From Christensenella sp. UBA4247 (GTDB lineage Bacteria; Bacillota; Clostridia; Christensenellales; CAG-1252), in NCBI GenBank assembly GCA_002395405.1, contig DGWX01000073.1:1-50693 (forward strand): a stretch of DNA of 50,693 bases, given 5' to 3'. Within the stretch, counting starts at the first letter, position 1. Every line of letters begins with the position of its first letter. The notes beneath the pieces are model-generated. The model was not told the origin of the DNA, searched no databases, and saw nothing but the letters and a program-made list of their open reading frames with translations. Position numbers and translations under genes: made by a program. Shown here piece by piece: positions 31,133-38,196 of the stretch.

Positions 31133-31986
31133 CAAAGTTTTGCGGAAAACTCTTTTAAGTAGGCTCTCACCTTGTCGCCGATGGGGGAGCGAAGCGCATA
31201 CTCGACGTTCGCTTGCAGGAAACCGAATTTGTCGCCGATATCGTAGCGAATGCCCTTAAACTCGTAAGCGTAAGCGCCTTCGGTTTTCAAAATCGAACGG
31301 ATCGCGTTTGCGAGAATGATCTCGCCTCTGTCAAAGGGAGTAACGGCGAGGGTATCGAACATAGAATAGGGAAGAACGAAGCGTCCGAGGGAACAAAGAT
31401 TGGAAGGAAGTTCTTCGATCGGAGGTTTTTCCACGATGTCGTCGATCTTGGCGAGTCCGTCCGTAATCGATTGATAGGAGATCACGCCGTACTTGATCGC
31501 TTCGATCGGTTCGCGCATTTGGCAACCCACGATGGTTTTTCCGCCCGTTTTGATAAAGGCGTCTATAAGCTGTTTGGTCGCGGGGTATTCGGGGTTATAG
31601 ATGATGTCGTCTCCGAATAGAACGGAAACGGGTTCTCCGTCGGCAAAGTCTTTGGCAAGCAAGATCGCGCTTCCGTTTCCGTTTAAGACCTTTTGCGTTG
31701 CATAATGGAATTTAACGGACGAAAGAAGATCGTTTAATTCTTCGAGCGCGGGCTTCTTCAAAGCGTCGTACACTTTATTCGGAGAAAAATAAGTATTGAT
31801 ACACTCTTTTCCGTCGTTTACGATGATCATAATATCCTTAGCGCCGGATAAAACGGCTTCTTCTACGATATAGTGGAGCGTGGGTTTGTCCACGATCGTC
31901 ATCATCTCTTTGGGTACGGCTTTTGTGGACGGCAAAAATCTCGTTCCGAGACCCGCCGCGGGAATAACCGCTTTCGTTACTTTCAT
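31132..31986 (-). CDS. galU: UTP-glucose-1-phosphate uridylyltransferase
   Basis: A 284-residue nucleotidyltransferase that makes UDP-glucose. Seen: KAVIPAAGLGTRFLPSTKAVPKEM at the N-terminus (nucleotide binding), VLFGDDIIYNP with the metal Asp, DDIVEKPP and GRFVLPYSMFD, and RYDIGDKFGFLQANVEYAL at the end. Length is slightly shorter than the usual 290-300. ATG 31986 follows AAGGAGG. It lies in the polysaccharide export operon between the ABC ATPase and the GlfT2-like enzyme, so UDP-glucose (or UDP-galactose derived from it) probably feeds that polymer. Confidence 0.95.
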   Translation of the reverse strand: MKVTKAVIPAAGLGTRFLPSTKAVPKEMMTIVDKPTLHYIVEEAVLSGAKDIMIIVNDGKECINTYFSPNKVYDALKKPALEELNDLLSSVKFHYATQKVLNGNGSAILLAKDFADGEPVSVLFGDDIIYNPEYPATKQLIDAFIKTGGKTIVGCQMREPIEAIKYGVISYQSITDGLAKIDDIVEKPPIEELPSNLCSLGRFVLPYSMFDTLAVTPFDRGEIILANAIRSILKTEGAYAYEFKGIRYDIGDKFGFLQANVEYALRSPIGDKVRAYLKEFSAKL

Positions 31987-32007
31987 AATGAATTCCTCCT
32001 TAGATAT

Positions 32008-32796
32008 TTATTGTTTGTTGCAATCTATGGCGTAAGCGTTGCTGACGCTTTCCGCGTCGTCATACATAACGATCTCTCCGTCTTTGATCCATAGAGCTCT
32101 TTTGCAAAGTCGTTTCACTTGCGAGGCTTGATGGGAGACCAAAAGGAAGGTCGTTCCGTTTCTTTGCAATTCTTCGATCTTTGCCGCGCATTTTTTTTGG
32201 AAAGGCGCGTCTCCTACCGCGAGGATCTCGTCTATGATCAAAAGATCGGGGTTTACGTCCACCGCGATGGAAAAACCGAGCCTCGTCAGCATACCCGAGG
32301 AATAGTTTTTCAAAGGCATATTCATAAATTTCCCGAGTTCGGAAAATTCCACGATGCTGTCGTATCTTTTTTGCATTTCCTTTTTGCCGAATCCGAGCAT
32401 CGCGCCGTTTAGAAACACGTTCTCTTTCCCTGTCGCGTTCATATCGAAACCCGCGCCGAGACGGAGAAGGGGGACGATAGAGCCGCGAACGCGGATCGAA
32501 CCGGAAGTCGGTTCCACGATACCCGAGATCATCTTCAAAAGAGTGCTTTTCCCCGCGCCGTTTCTGCCGAGGATCCCCACGCTCTCTCCCCGTTTGATCT
32601 CAAAGGAAATGTTTTTCAAAACCCAAAAATCTTCGTATTTGAGTTTTCCTTTTACGAGTTTGATGAAAAATTCCTTTACGTTGTCTATCTTTTCCGTCGG
32701 CATACGGAAACGCATAGACACGTTTTGTACCTCAACGAGGGGCAGGGAGCGCGCGTTGACGGATTGAAGTTCGGTTGTTTCGATACGAGATTCCAT
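32008..32796 (-). CDS. Polysaccharide ABC exporter, ATP-binding protein (TagH/Wzt type)
   Basis: A 262-residue ATPase. Walker A GRNGAGKST lies near residue 75, and MRFRMPTEKIDNVKEFF upstream of it is the N-terminal extension typical of O-antigen and teichoic-acid exporters. The signature is YSSGMLTRLGFSIA, Walker B LLIIDEILAVGDAPFQKK, and the switch His is in LVSHQ. There is no C-terminal carbohydrate-binding domain as in long Wzt proteins. It follows the permease gene by ten bases and is followed by galU. Confidence 0.92.
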   Translation of the reverse strand: MESRIETTELQSVNARSLPLVEVQNVSMRFRMPTEKIDNVKEFFIKLVKGKLKYEDFWVLKNISFEIKRGESVGILGRNGAGKSTLLKMISGIVEPTSGSIRVRGSIVPLLRLGAGFDMNATGKENVFLNGAMLGFGKKEMQKRYDSIVEFSELGKFMNMPLKNYSSGMLTRLGFSIAVDVNPDLLIIDEILAVGDAPFQKKCAAKIEELQRNGTTFLLVSHQASQVKRLCKRALWIKDGEIVMYDDAESVSNAYAIDCNKQ

Positions 32797-32806
32797 GGTC
32801 GAGCTC

Positions 32807-33631
32807 CTAAATGTAAAGCAAGAATTTTTTCTTGGAGAAGTGGAAGATCAGAAAGCCTACGAGGAACATTCCCACGCCCCAAGCGTACAAAATGCCGTGC
32901 GTTAAAAGGGAAGGAACGTTCCCGATCAAAATCTGTCTGAAATAGGTTACGTAATGATACATCGGGTTGAGCTTTAAGATATACGTTGCCGTTTTATGCC
33001 CTTGGATCATTTCCAAAGAGTAAAAGAGGGGGGTAAGGTAGGTCCAAAGCGTCAGAACGATCGAATAGATATGTTTGATGTCGCGGAATCGGATATAGAT
33101 GGTGGAAAGGATAAAGGAGATCCCGAGACAAAAGAGAACAAACGCGGGGAGAAAGGGAACGAGGGTCATAAACAAAGTAAAATGGAACCCAACGCCCGGT
33201 TTGTTCAAAAAGATCAGCATAACGAGGAAAAGCGCGATGAGCGAGAAAAAGAAATTGACGACGGCGGAAAGCACGTTCGACAAAGGAAAGATCTCGTGTA
33301 CGATACGCGTTTTGGATAAAAGATCGTAATTATTAACGATGCAGGGCAAAGAATTGGAGGTGGAGTTGCGCAAAAGTCCGAACACGATATTACCCGAAAG
33401 AATATAAACGGGATAATACATTCCGTCCATTTGATTGCGGTTTAGGATCATGGAGAAGACCAGCGCAATAACGATCATATTGAGAAGAGGATTCAAAACC
33501 GTCCAAACGATGCCAAGGATCGAATTTCTGTATTGATTGCGGACGTTTCTGTTTACCATGGATAACAAAGTGTGCATCGATCTGAGAAACTTCTTGTTGT
33601 TATCCGTGACCTCAACGTATTTTTTCTGCAT
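32807..33631 (-). CDS. Polysaccharide ABC exporter, permease (TagG/Wzm type)
   Basis: A 274-residue ABC-2 permease with six hydrophobic segments. The N-terminal helix LLSMVNRNVRNQYRNSILGIVWTVLNPLLNM is the family mark. ATG 33631 (MQKKYVEV) follows an AGG site; the longer frame upstream runs through the palindrome and is rejected. With the ATPase it should export an undecaprenyl-linked glycan across the cytoplasmic membrane. It is the first gene of the operon permease-ATPase-galU-glycosyltransferase. Confidence 0.92.
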   Translation of the reverse strand: MQKKYVEVTDNNKKFLRSMHTLLSMVNRNVRNQYRNSILGIVWTVLNPLLNMIVIALVFSMILNRNQMDGMYYPVYILSGNIVFGLLRNSTSNSLPCIVNNYDLLSKTRIVHEIFPLSNVLSAVVNFFFSLIALFLVMLIFLNKPGVGFHFTLFMTLVPFLPAFVLFCLGISFILSTIYIRFRDIKHIYSIVLTLWTYLTPLFYSLEMIQGHKTATYILKLNPMYHYVTYFRQILIGNVPSLLTHGILYAWGVGMFLVGFLIFHFSKKKFLLYI

Positions 33632-33647
33632 AAGACCTCGATTAAGC

Positions 33648-33667
33648 TCGCGCAAACGTTTGCGCGA
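33648..33667 (-). promoter_or_regulatory. Perfect 20-bp palindrome in the exporter leader, LacI-family-type operator
   Basis: TCGCGCAAACGTTTGCGCGA is perfectly self-complementary. Its core CGCAAACGTTTGCG equals the heart of the E. coli PurR operator and fits LacI/GalR-family sites in general. It lies between the predicted start of transcription (about 33684) and the permease start. A stable RNA hairpin is an alternative role. Confidence 0.6.
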
Positions 33668-33690
33668 ACAAAGTACCAAGTATTTACGTT

Positions 33691-33720
33691 ACTATATCAT
33701 ATTTTTTATTATTATGTCAA
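33691..33720 (-). promoter_or_regulatory. Sigma-A promoter of the polysaccharide export operon
   Basis: On the minus strand a perfect TTGACA (33720-33715) and TATAGT (33696-33691) are 18 bp apart with an A/T-rich spacer. Confidence 0.8.
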
Positions 33721-33743
33721 GATATGGAGACGATATACGGGAG

Positions 33744-34586
33744 TTAATCTTTAATGATGCGAACGCGCGCTTTATGGGCTTCTTTTCGAACGGAAAGAGA
33801 TCCCGAAAGCTTTTTGTATTCCCCGTCTATGCAAAAGGAAACGGGCGAAGAGAGGGTAATTTCGGCTTTTTTCAAAGAAACGAAAGAGATCGTTTTCCCG
33901 ATCTTCTCTTTGGAAAAACCCAAAAAGAAAACGCGGAAAAAGGGGAAAAACATTCGGATCCTACCGATCAAATTGTCTTTTTTCGGGGCTTTGATCGCTA
34001 TGAGCTGTAATTCTTCCGAGTTATCGCGATAAAGTTTGTTAAAACGGAAACCGAAACAGCGGCGTGCGTTTGAGAGCATAATCAGGGTATAAACTCCCGT
34101 TTCGTTTATCTTATCGGATGATATTCGCGCTTCGATGCGATGGACTTTATAAGAGGAAAGAACTTTGGAAAAATAGGCGAGGATCTTGAATCTGCGCTTG
34201 GACTTCGCGCTCGGAGCTTGCCCGATCCCGGTAAAAGAGCCCGCCGCGGCAACGTAAGCGAAATCGGTGTTTTGGATCCTGCCCAGCATCGCAAGTTCTT
34301 TAACGCCGCTTCCCGCTCTTCCGTTCGCCGCCTCGTTAAAAGTTCCGAAAGGAAGATACAGAACATCCATTTCTTTATCACGGCAAAGGTTCAGGGCGTG
34401 ATTCAGCGTTCCGTCTCCGCCGCAAACGATCAGTTTATCCACTCCTTCCACCGAATAAGAATCGGAAGGGTCTTTGATATATTGAACCGAAACGGAATCT
34501 CCTTCGGCATATTTGCGAATGAGTTCGTCCTCGTTTACCTTAGAGGCGTTTCCGCTCAGCGTGTTTACGACGAGTAAACAGTTCAT
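33744..34586 (-). CDS. Diacylglycerol kinase-like lipid kinase (DAGK catalytic family)
   Basis: A 280-residue protein starting at ATG 34586, with GAGGT upstream. It has the catalytic core VCGGDGTLNHALN near residue 50-60, then VLYLPFGTFNEAANG, the family's phosphate-loop region, and YVAAAGSFTGI. The C-terminal half is beta-rich with FCIDGEYKKL. Such kinases phosphorylate diacylglycerol, sphingoid or related lipids in recycling of membrane lipids. The usual GTxND(F) motif reads GTFNEA, a noticeable change. It lies between two polysaccharide transcription units and shares a divergent promoter region with the transferase gene; its own stop is close to the export promoter. Confidence 0.82.
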   Translation of the reverse strand: MNCLLVVNTLSGNASKVNEDELIRKYAEGDSVSVQYIKDPSDSYSVEGVDKLIVCGGDGTLNHALNLCRDKEMDVLYLPFGTFNEAANGRAGSGVKELAMLGRIQNTDFAYVAAAGSFTGIGQAPSAKSKRRFKILAYFSKVLSSYKVHRIEARISSDKINETGVYTLIMLSNARRCFGFRFNKLYRDNSEELQLIAIKAPKKDNLIGRIRMFFPFFRVFFLGFSKEKIGKTISFVSLKKAEITLSSPVSFCIDGEYKKLSGSLSVRKEAHKARVRIIKD

Positions 34587-34615
34587 TTGACCTCGTAAAA
34601 AAAATAGTTTATAAT
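34587..34615 (+). promoter_or_regulatory. Promoter of the transferase operon (plus strand)
   Basis: TTGACC (34587-34592) and TATAAT (34610-34615) are 17 bp apart. Its -35 element abuts the DAGK-like start codon, and its transcript would begin near 34622, inside the opposing promoter. Confidence 0.65.
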
Positions 34616-34620
34616 AAATT

Positions 34621-34649
34621 ATTATACACGCTCCGTTTGCTTTATGCAA
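34621..34649 (-). promoter_or_regulatory. Promoter of the DAGK-like gene (minus strand)
   Basis: On the minus strand TTGCAT (34649-34644) and TATAAT (34626-34621) are 17 bp apart. The two divergent promoters have their -10 elements only five bases apart, so they should compete for polymerase. Confidence 0.65.
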
Positions 34650-34683
34650 CGGAAAATGTAAATTGCACATACTGAGGATGGAA

Positions 34684-36441
34684 ATGTACGCAGGATTCAA
34701 ATGGATCATGGATCGATTGCTCGCGCTTCTCGCGCTTTTGATCCTTTCGCCTTTGTTTTTGATTTTGATCCTTCTCGTCTCGGCAGACAGCCCGGGCGGA
34801 CCTTTCATCGTCCAAAAGAGAGACGGCTATAAGAAAAAGACGATCAAAGTCATCAAATTCCGAACGATGTACTCGAAAAACGTTGCGTTCGACGTGGATC
34901 ACGCAGTGATCGACAGTAAGAATAAGAACGTAACGAGAGTCGGGCGGTTTTTAAGAAAGAGTAAGCTGGACGAGATCCCGCAACTCATCAATATTTTGAA
35001 AGGCGATATGAGCTTCGTCGGTCCTCGCCCGCTTCTTCCCGTTTATACGCCGCGTTACGAGCGCTGGGAGTTTCAAAAATTCGCTTGCTATCCCGGCTTG
35101 ACGGGGCTTTCGCAAGTAAGCGGGAACGGCTATTTGAAGGTGCATAGTCGCAGTTATTACGACGTTCTTTATACCGAAAAGCGTTCGCTTCTTTTGGACG
35201 CGAAGATCCTTTTTATGACGATCGGCGTTATCTTCCGCGGAGAACAGGCTTTCTTAAAAGAAGTGGATGACGATGAGATCGAAAAGATGAAAAGAAGATA
35301 TCAATCTCCGGAAGGGATCATCACGGTGGGCGAGATCATCGGAAACGCCAAAAACGGCGGCGTAAAATCCGTCGTAACGACCTATCTGACCCATATGGAT
35401 CTTTCGAACGTGGAGATGCATATCTTTACGTACGGTCCTTCTCCCGCGGATGAAGAATTTGAAAAAAGAGGCTGGCACGTTCATTATTTGCCGAGCTTTA
35501 TCAAGTTTCCGCTCGCTTGCCGCGCGCTTAAAAAAGAGCTTGCTCTTCGAAAATACGACGTGATCCACAGCCACTTGACCTCTCTTTCCGTGTTCCCGCT
35601 CCGCGTTGCGAAAAAAGCGGGAGTGGAAGTTCGGATCTGCCACGCGCACAGCACGACTTCGAAGCGCGAACCGACGGCGCCCGTTAAGAACTTTTTGAAA
35701 AAATTTGCCGCAAAGTATGCGACGAAACTGCTTGCTTGTTCGCACCTTTCCGCCGAATGGTTATACGGGAAAAGAGCGAAAGAAGCGTTCGTTTTGCCGA
35801 ACGCGATCGAGCTTGAAAAGTTTGCGTTTTCCGAGAAAAACAGAAAAGAAGTGCGAGCCGAACTCGGGATCGATGACGAGGAGTTTACCATCGGCTGCGT
35901 AGCACGGTTCGAATATCAAAAGAATATTCCGCTGTTGCTTTCAACTTTTAACGAGATCTTGAAAGAGCGAGACGCTCGCCTCGTCCTTGTAGGGAGCGGC
36001 AAAGAGCAAAGAAATGTGGAAAGGAGGATCGCTTCTCTCGGGATCCAAGATAAGGTTTCGATCGTTCCGGAAACGAACGTGCCGGAGCGTTACTATTCCG
36101 CTTTCGATCTTTTTTGCCTGACTTCTCGTTACGAAGGATTGCCGATCGTGGGGATCGAAGCGCAGGCGGCGGGGCTTCCCTGCGTGTTTCCGTCTTGCGT
36201 AACGAAGGAAGTTAAGATCGCGGAAAACGTTTGTTTCGTTTCGGGCGGAGCGAAGGAATTCGCGCGAACGATCTTGCATACCGAGATCGCGCGAGAGGAG
36301 AATCTCGAACGTCTTCGCGCGGCGGGATTCGATATACACAAAGAAGCCGCTCGCCTGAAAGAAATATATAGGAAGGAAGTTCTCGATCGCAGAAAAACGA
36401 ATCATTCGGCTTTGCCGGGAGAAAAAGAGGAAAGAGTATGA
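34684..36441 (+). CDS. Monotopic phosphoglycosyltransferase fused to a GT4 glycosyltransferase
   Basis: A 585-residue two-enzyme chain. Residues 1-205 form a small bacterial sugar transferase (PglC type): re-entrant hydrophobic segment at 5-35, KVIKFRTMY, the catalytic pair in SKLDEIPQLINILKGDMSFVGPRPL, and YPGLTGLSQVSGNG. It would load a sugar phosphate onto undecaprenyl phosphate. Residues about 215-575 form a GT-B, family 4 glycosyltransferase with GGVKS, HSHLTS, VLPNAIELEKF, IGCVARFEYQKN, LVLVGSGKE and the E-x7-E type SRYEGLPIVGIEAQ, which would add the second sugar. ATG 34684 has TGAGGA six bases upstream. No stop separates the domains. It starts the plus-strand glycan operon and overlaps the next gene by ATGA. 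Confidence 0.92.
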   Translation: MYAGFKWIMDRLLALLALLILSPLFLILILLVSADSPGGPFIVQKRDGYKKKTIKVIKFRTMYSKNVAFDVDHAVIDSKNKNVTRVGRFLRKSKLDEIPQLINILKGDMSFVGPRPLLPVYTPRYERWEFQKFACYPGLTGLSQVSGNGYLKVHSRSYYDVLYTEKRSLLLDAKILFMTIGVIFRGEQAFLKEVDDDEIEKMKRRYQSPEGIITVGEIIGNAKNGGVKSVVTTYLTHMDLSNVEMHIFTYGPSPADEEFEKRGWHVHYLPSFIKFPLACRALKKELALRKYDVIHSHLTSLSVFPLRVAKKAGVEVRICHAHSTTSKREPTAPVKNFLKKFAAKYATKLLACSHLSAEWLYGKRAKEAFVLPNAIELEKFAFSEKNRKEVRAELGIDDEEFTIGCVARFEYQKNIPLLLSTFNEILKERDARLVLVGSGKEQRNVERRIASLGIQDKVSIVPETNVPERYYSAFDLFCLTSRYEGLPIVGIEAQAAGLPCVFPSCVTKEVKIAENVCFVSGGAKEFARTILHTEIAREENLERLRAAGFDIHKEAARLKEIYRKEVLDRRKTNHSALPGEKEERV

Positions 36442-37289
36442 GCGTAAAGTTACTCGTTGCATGTCACGACGAAAGCGAAAAGGGAAACGGATTCCTTTTA
36501 ACGGTCAAAGCGGGCGCCGCGCTCGGCAAGGAGAACGTAATTTGCGACCTTTCGGACGATCTCGGAGATAATATTTCCCTGCTTAATGCATCGTATAACG
36601 AGATGACCGTTTTATATTGGGCTTGGAAAAACTACGATCGATTGGGCGATCCGTCCGCCGTCGGGCTGATGCATTACAGACGCTATTTTTATTTTGACGC
36701 GCGCTTGCGCGACGCGGTTTTGAAAACAAACGTTCCCAAAGATCTTTTTTACGAGAAATCCAAGATCTCGGAAGAGCTTGCGGAGCTGTATTTATCGCAT
36801 TCGGATTTTATCGCGCCGCGCGCGGCGAAACGGCGCTCCGTTCGCGCGCAATACGCCGCTTCTCACCGCGCGGAAGACATCGATCTCGCGCTTTCTATTT
36901 TGCGGGAAGAATTTCCCGAGTATTATCCCGCTGCGGAAAAGTATTTTTCCGGAAAGGACTGTTATTTCTTTAATATGTTCGTTTTCCCGAAAGAGATCTT
37001 TTTTCGATATTGTTCCTTTATTTTTCCGTTCCTCGAATCATTCGTTCGAAAAAGCGGAGAAACGGGGCGCCTTTTTATTTCGGAAAGGATAACGGGCGTA
37101 TTTATCGAAAAACTATTGTCGGAAGGACTTCGCCCGACGTTTCTTCCCGTTTTGTACCGCGAGGGAAACGGAGAAAACCGCCTAAGCGCATTTCGGCGCG
37201 AATGGAAAACGAAAAAAGGGCTCAAAGGCAAACTTCTCAGTTTCCGCCGCTTGTTTGTCAGAAGGCGGAGAGAAGGAAGGAGGGTTTGA
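36438..37289 (+). CDS. DUF4422 family protein, probable glycosyltransferase
   Basis: A 283-residue protein with the DUF4422 marks: KLLVACHDES at the N-terminus, LGDNISLLNASYNEMTVLYWAWKNYDRLGDPSAVGLMHYRRYF (about 42-84), and CYFFNMFVFPKEIFFRYC followed by RLFISERITGVFIEKLL. Members occur in capsule and exopolysaccharide clusters and are regarded as glycosyltransferases of the GT-A kind; activity has been little tested. It overlaps the PGT-GT4 gene by ATGA, so it likely adds the next sugar. The C-terminus is very basic (RRRREGRRV), fitting attachment to the membrane surface. Confidence 0.85.
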   Translation: MSVKLLVACHDESEKGNGFLLTVKAGAALGKENVICDLSDDLGDNISLLNASYNEMTVLYWAWKNYDRLGDPSAVGLMHYRRYFYFDARLRDAVLKTNVPKDLFYEKSKISEELAELYLSHSDFIAPRAAKRRSVRAQYAASHRAEDIDLALSILREEFPEYYPAAEKYFSGKDCYFFNMFVFPKEIFFRYCSFIFPFLESFVRKSGETGRLFISERITGVFIEKLLSEGLRPTFLPVLYREGNGENRLSAFRREWKTKKGLKGKLLSFRRLFVRRRREGRRV

Positions 37290-37290
37290 T

Positions 37291-38109
37291 ATGACGGGAT
37301 ACGAAAAGGTAAGGACGGCGGAAAAAAGCGTTCGGGAGCGAACGGATTTCAAGCCCGATATCGCGATCGTTCTCGGAAGCGGGCTCGGCGCGCTTGCCGA
37401 GCAAATCGAAAACCCGATCGTAATTCCGACGCAGGAGATCGCCTGCTATCCGAAAAGTACGGTCAGCGGTCACGCGGGCAAGCTCGTGTTCGGAAGGATC
37501 GGCAATAAAAACGTCGCGATCGTATCGGGGCGCGTTCATTATTACGAAGGTTACGAAATGGACGAAGTCGTTCTCCCCGTCCGTTTGATGATCTTACTCG
37601 GTGCGAAAACCGTCATACTGACCAATGCCGCCGGCGGAATCAATCCCGCGTTTCACTCCGGCGATTTTATGATCCTAACGGGTCAGATCGCTCAATTCGT
37701 TCCCTCGCCCCTTCGCGGCGCAAACGACGAATCCTTCGGCCCGCGCTTTCCGGATATGAGCGAGATATACGATAAGAATCTCGTGCAAAAAGCCGTTGAA
37801 GCGGCGAAGGAAATCGGGCTCGAAGTAAAAAAAGGCGTCTATTTGCAGGCGAGCGGACCGAATTACGAAAGTCCGGAAGAAGTGCGCGCCTTCGGGCGCC
37901 TCGGTGCGGACGCCGTGGGAATGAGTACCGCCGTTGAAGCGATCGCGGCAAAACATATGGGAAGCTCCGTTATCGGGATCAGTTTGATCACCAATATGGC
38001 GGCCGGGATCCAAAATGAGAAACTCTCTCACGAGGAAGTCAAGAAGGCGGCGGACGAGAGAAGCGCCGCGTTCGTTTGCCTCGTTAAAAGACTTTCGGAA
38101 AAACTGTAA
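37291..38109 (+). CDS. Purine nucleoside phosphorylase (trimeric, inosine/guanosine type)
   Basis: A 272-residue enzyme that cleaves purine nucleosides with phosphate. Seen: IVLGSGLGALA (phosphate loop) near residue 28, VSGHAGKLVFG, SGRVHYYEGYEM with the phosphate-binding His, TNAAGGINPAF, GVYLQASGPNYESPEEV, VGMSTAVEAIAA and ITNMAAG. This is the type of B. subtilis PunA and human PNP rather than DeoD. ATG 37291 lies behind GGAAGGAGGG. It directly follows the glycan operon and precedes the IMP dehydrogenase, which suggests a purine theme. Confidence 0.93.
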   Translation: MTGYEKVRTAEKSVRERTDFKPDIAIVLGSGLGALAEQIENPIVIPTQEIACYPKSTVSGHAGKLVFGRIGNKNVAIVSGRVHYYEGYEMDEVVLPVRLMILLGAKTVILTNAAGGINPAFHSGDFMILTGQIAQFVPSPLRGANDESFGPRFPDMSEIYDKNLVQKAVEAAKEIGLEVKKGVYLQASGPNYESPEEVRAFGRLGADAVGMSTAVEAIAAKHMGSSVIGISLITNMAAGIQNEKLSHEEVKKAADERSAAFVCLVKRLSEKL

Positions 38110-38119
38110 AGAGAGAATG

Positions 38120-38152
38120 AAAAAGGAAAATCGCTTGATTTTTCCTTTTTTT
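38120..38152 (+). terminator. Terminator after the phosphorylase gene
   Basis: AAAAAGGAAAATC, loop GCTT and GATTTTTCCTTTTT form a long A/T-rich stem ending in a T-run. Confidence 0.75.
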
Positions 38153-38163
38153 CATACTATTAT
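38135..38163 (+). promoter_or_regulatory. Possible IMP dehydrogenase promoter overlapping the terminator
   Basis: TTGATT (38135-38140) and TATTAT (38158-38163) are 17 bp apart, with the -35 in the terminator arm. The A/T-rich setting makes chance matches likely. Confidence 0.35.
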
Positions 38164-38196
38164 TTACATAATATACGTTTGAAAAGGAGATATATT

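Noticed and set aside
38110..38196. Purine riboswitch before the IMP dehydrogenase gene
   Set aside because: The gap is 87 nt and consists of a terminator and A/T-rich sequence; no purine aptamer core is seen.
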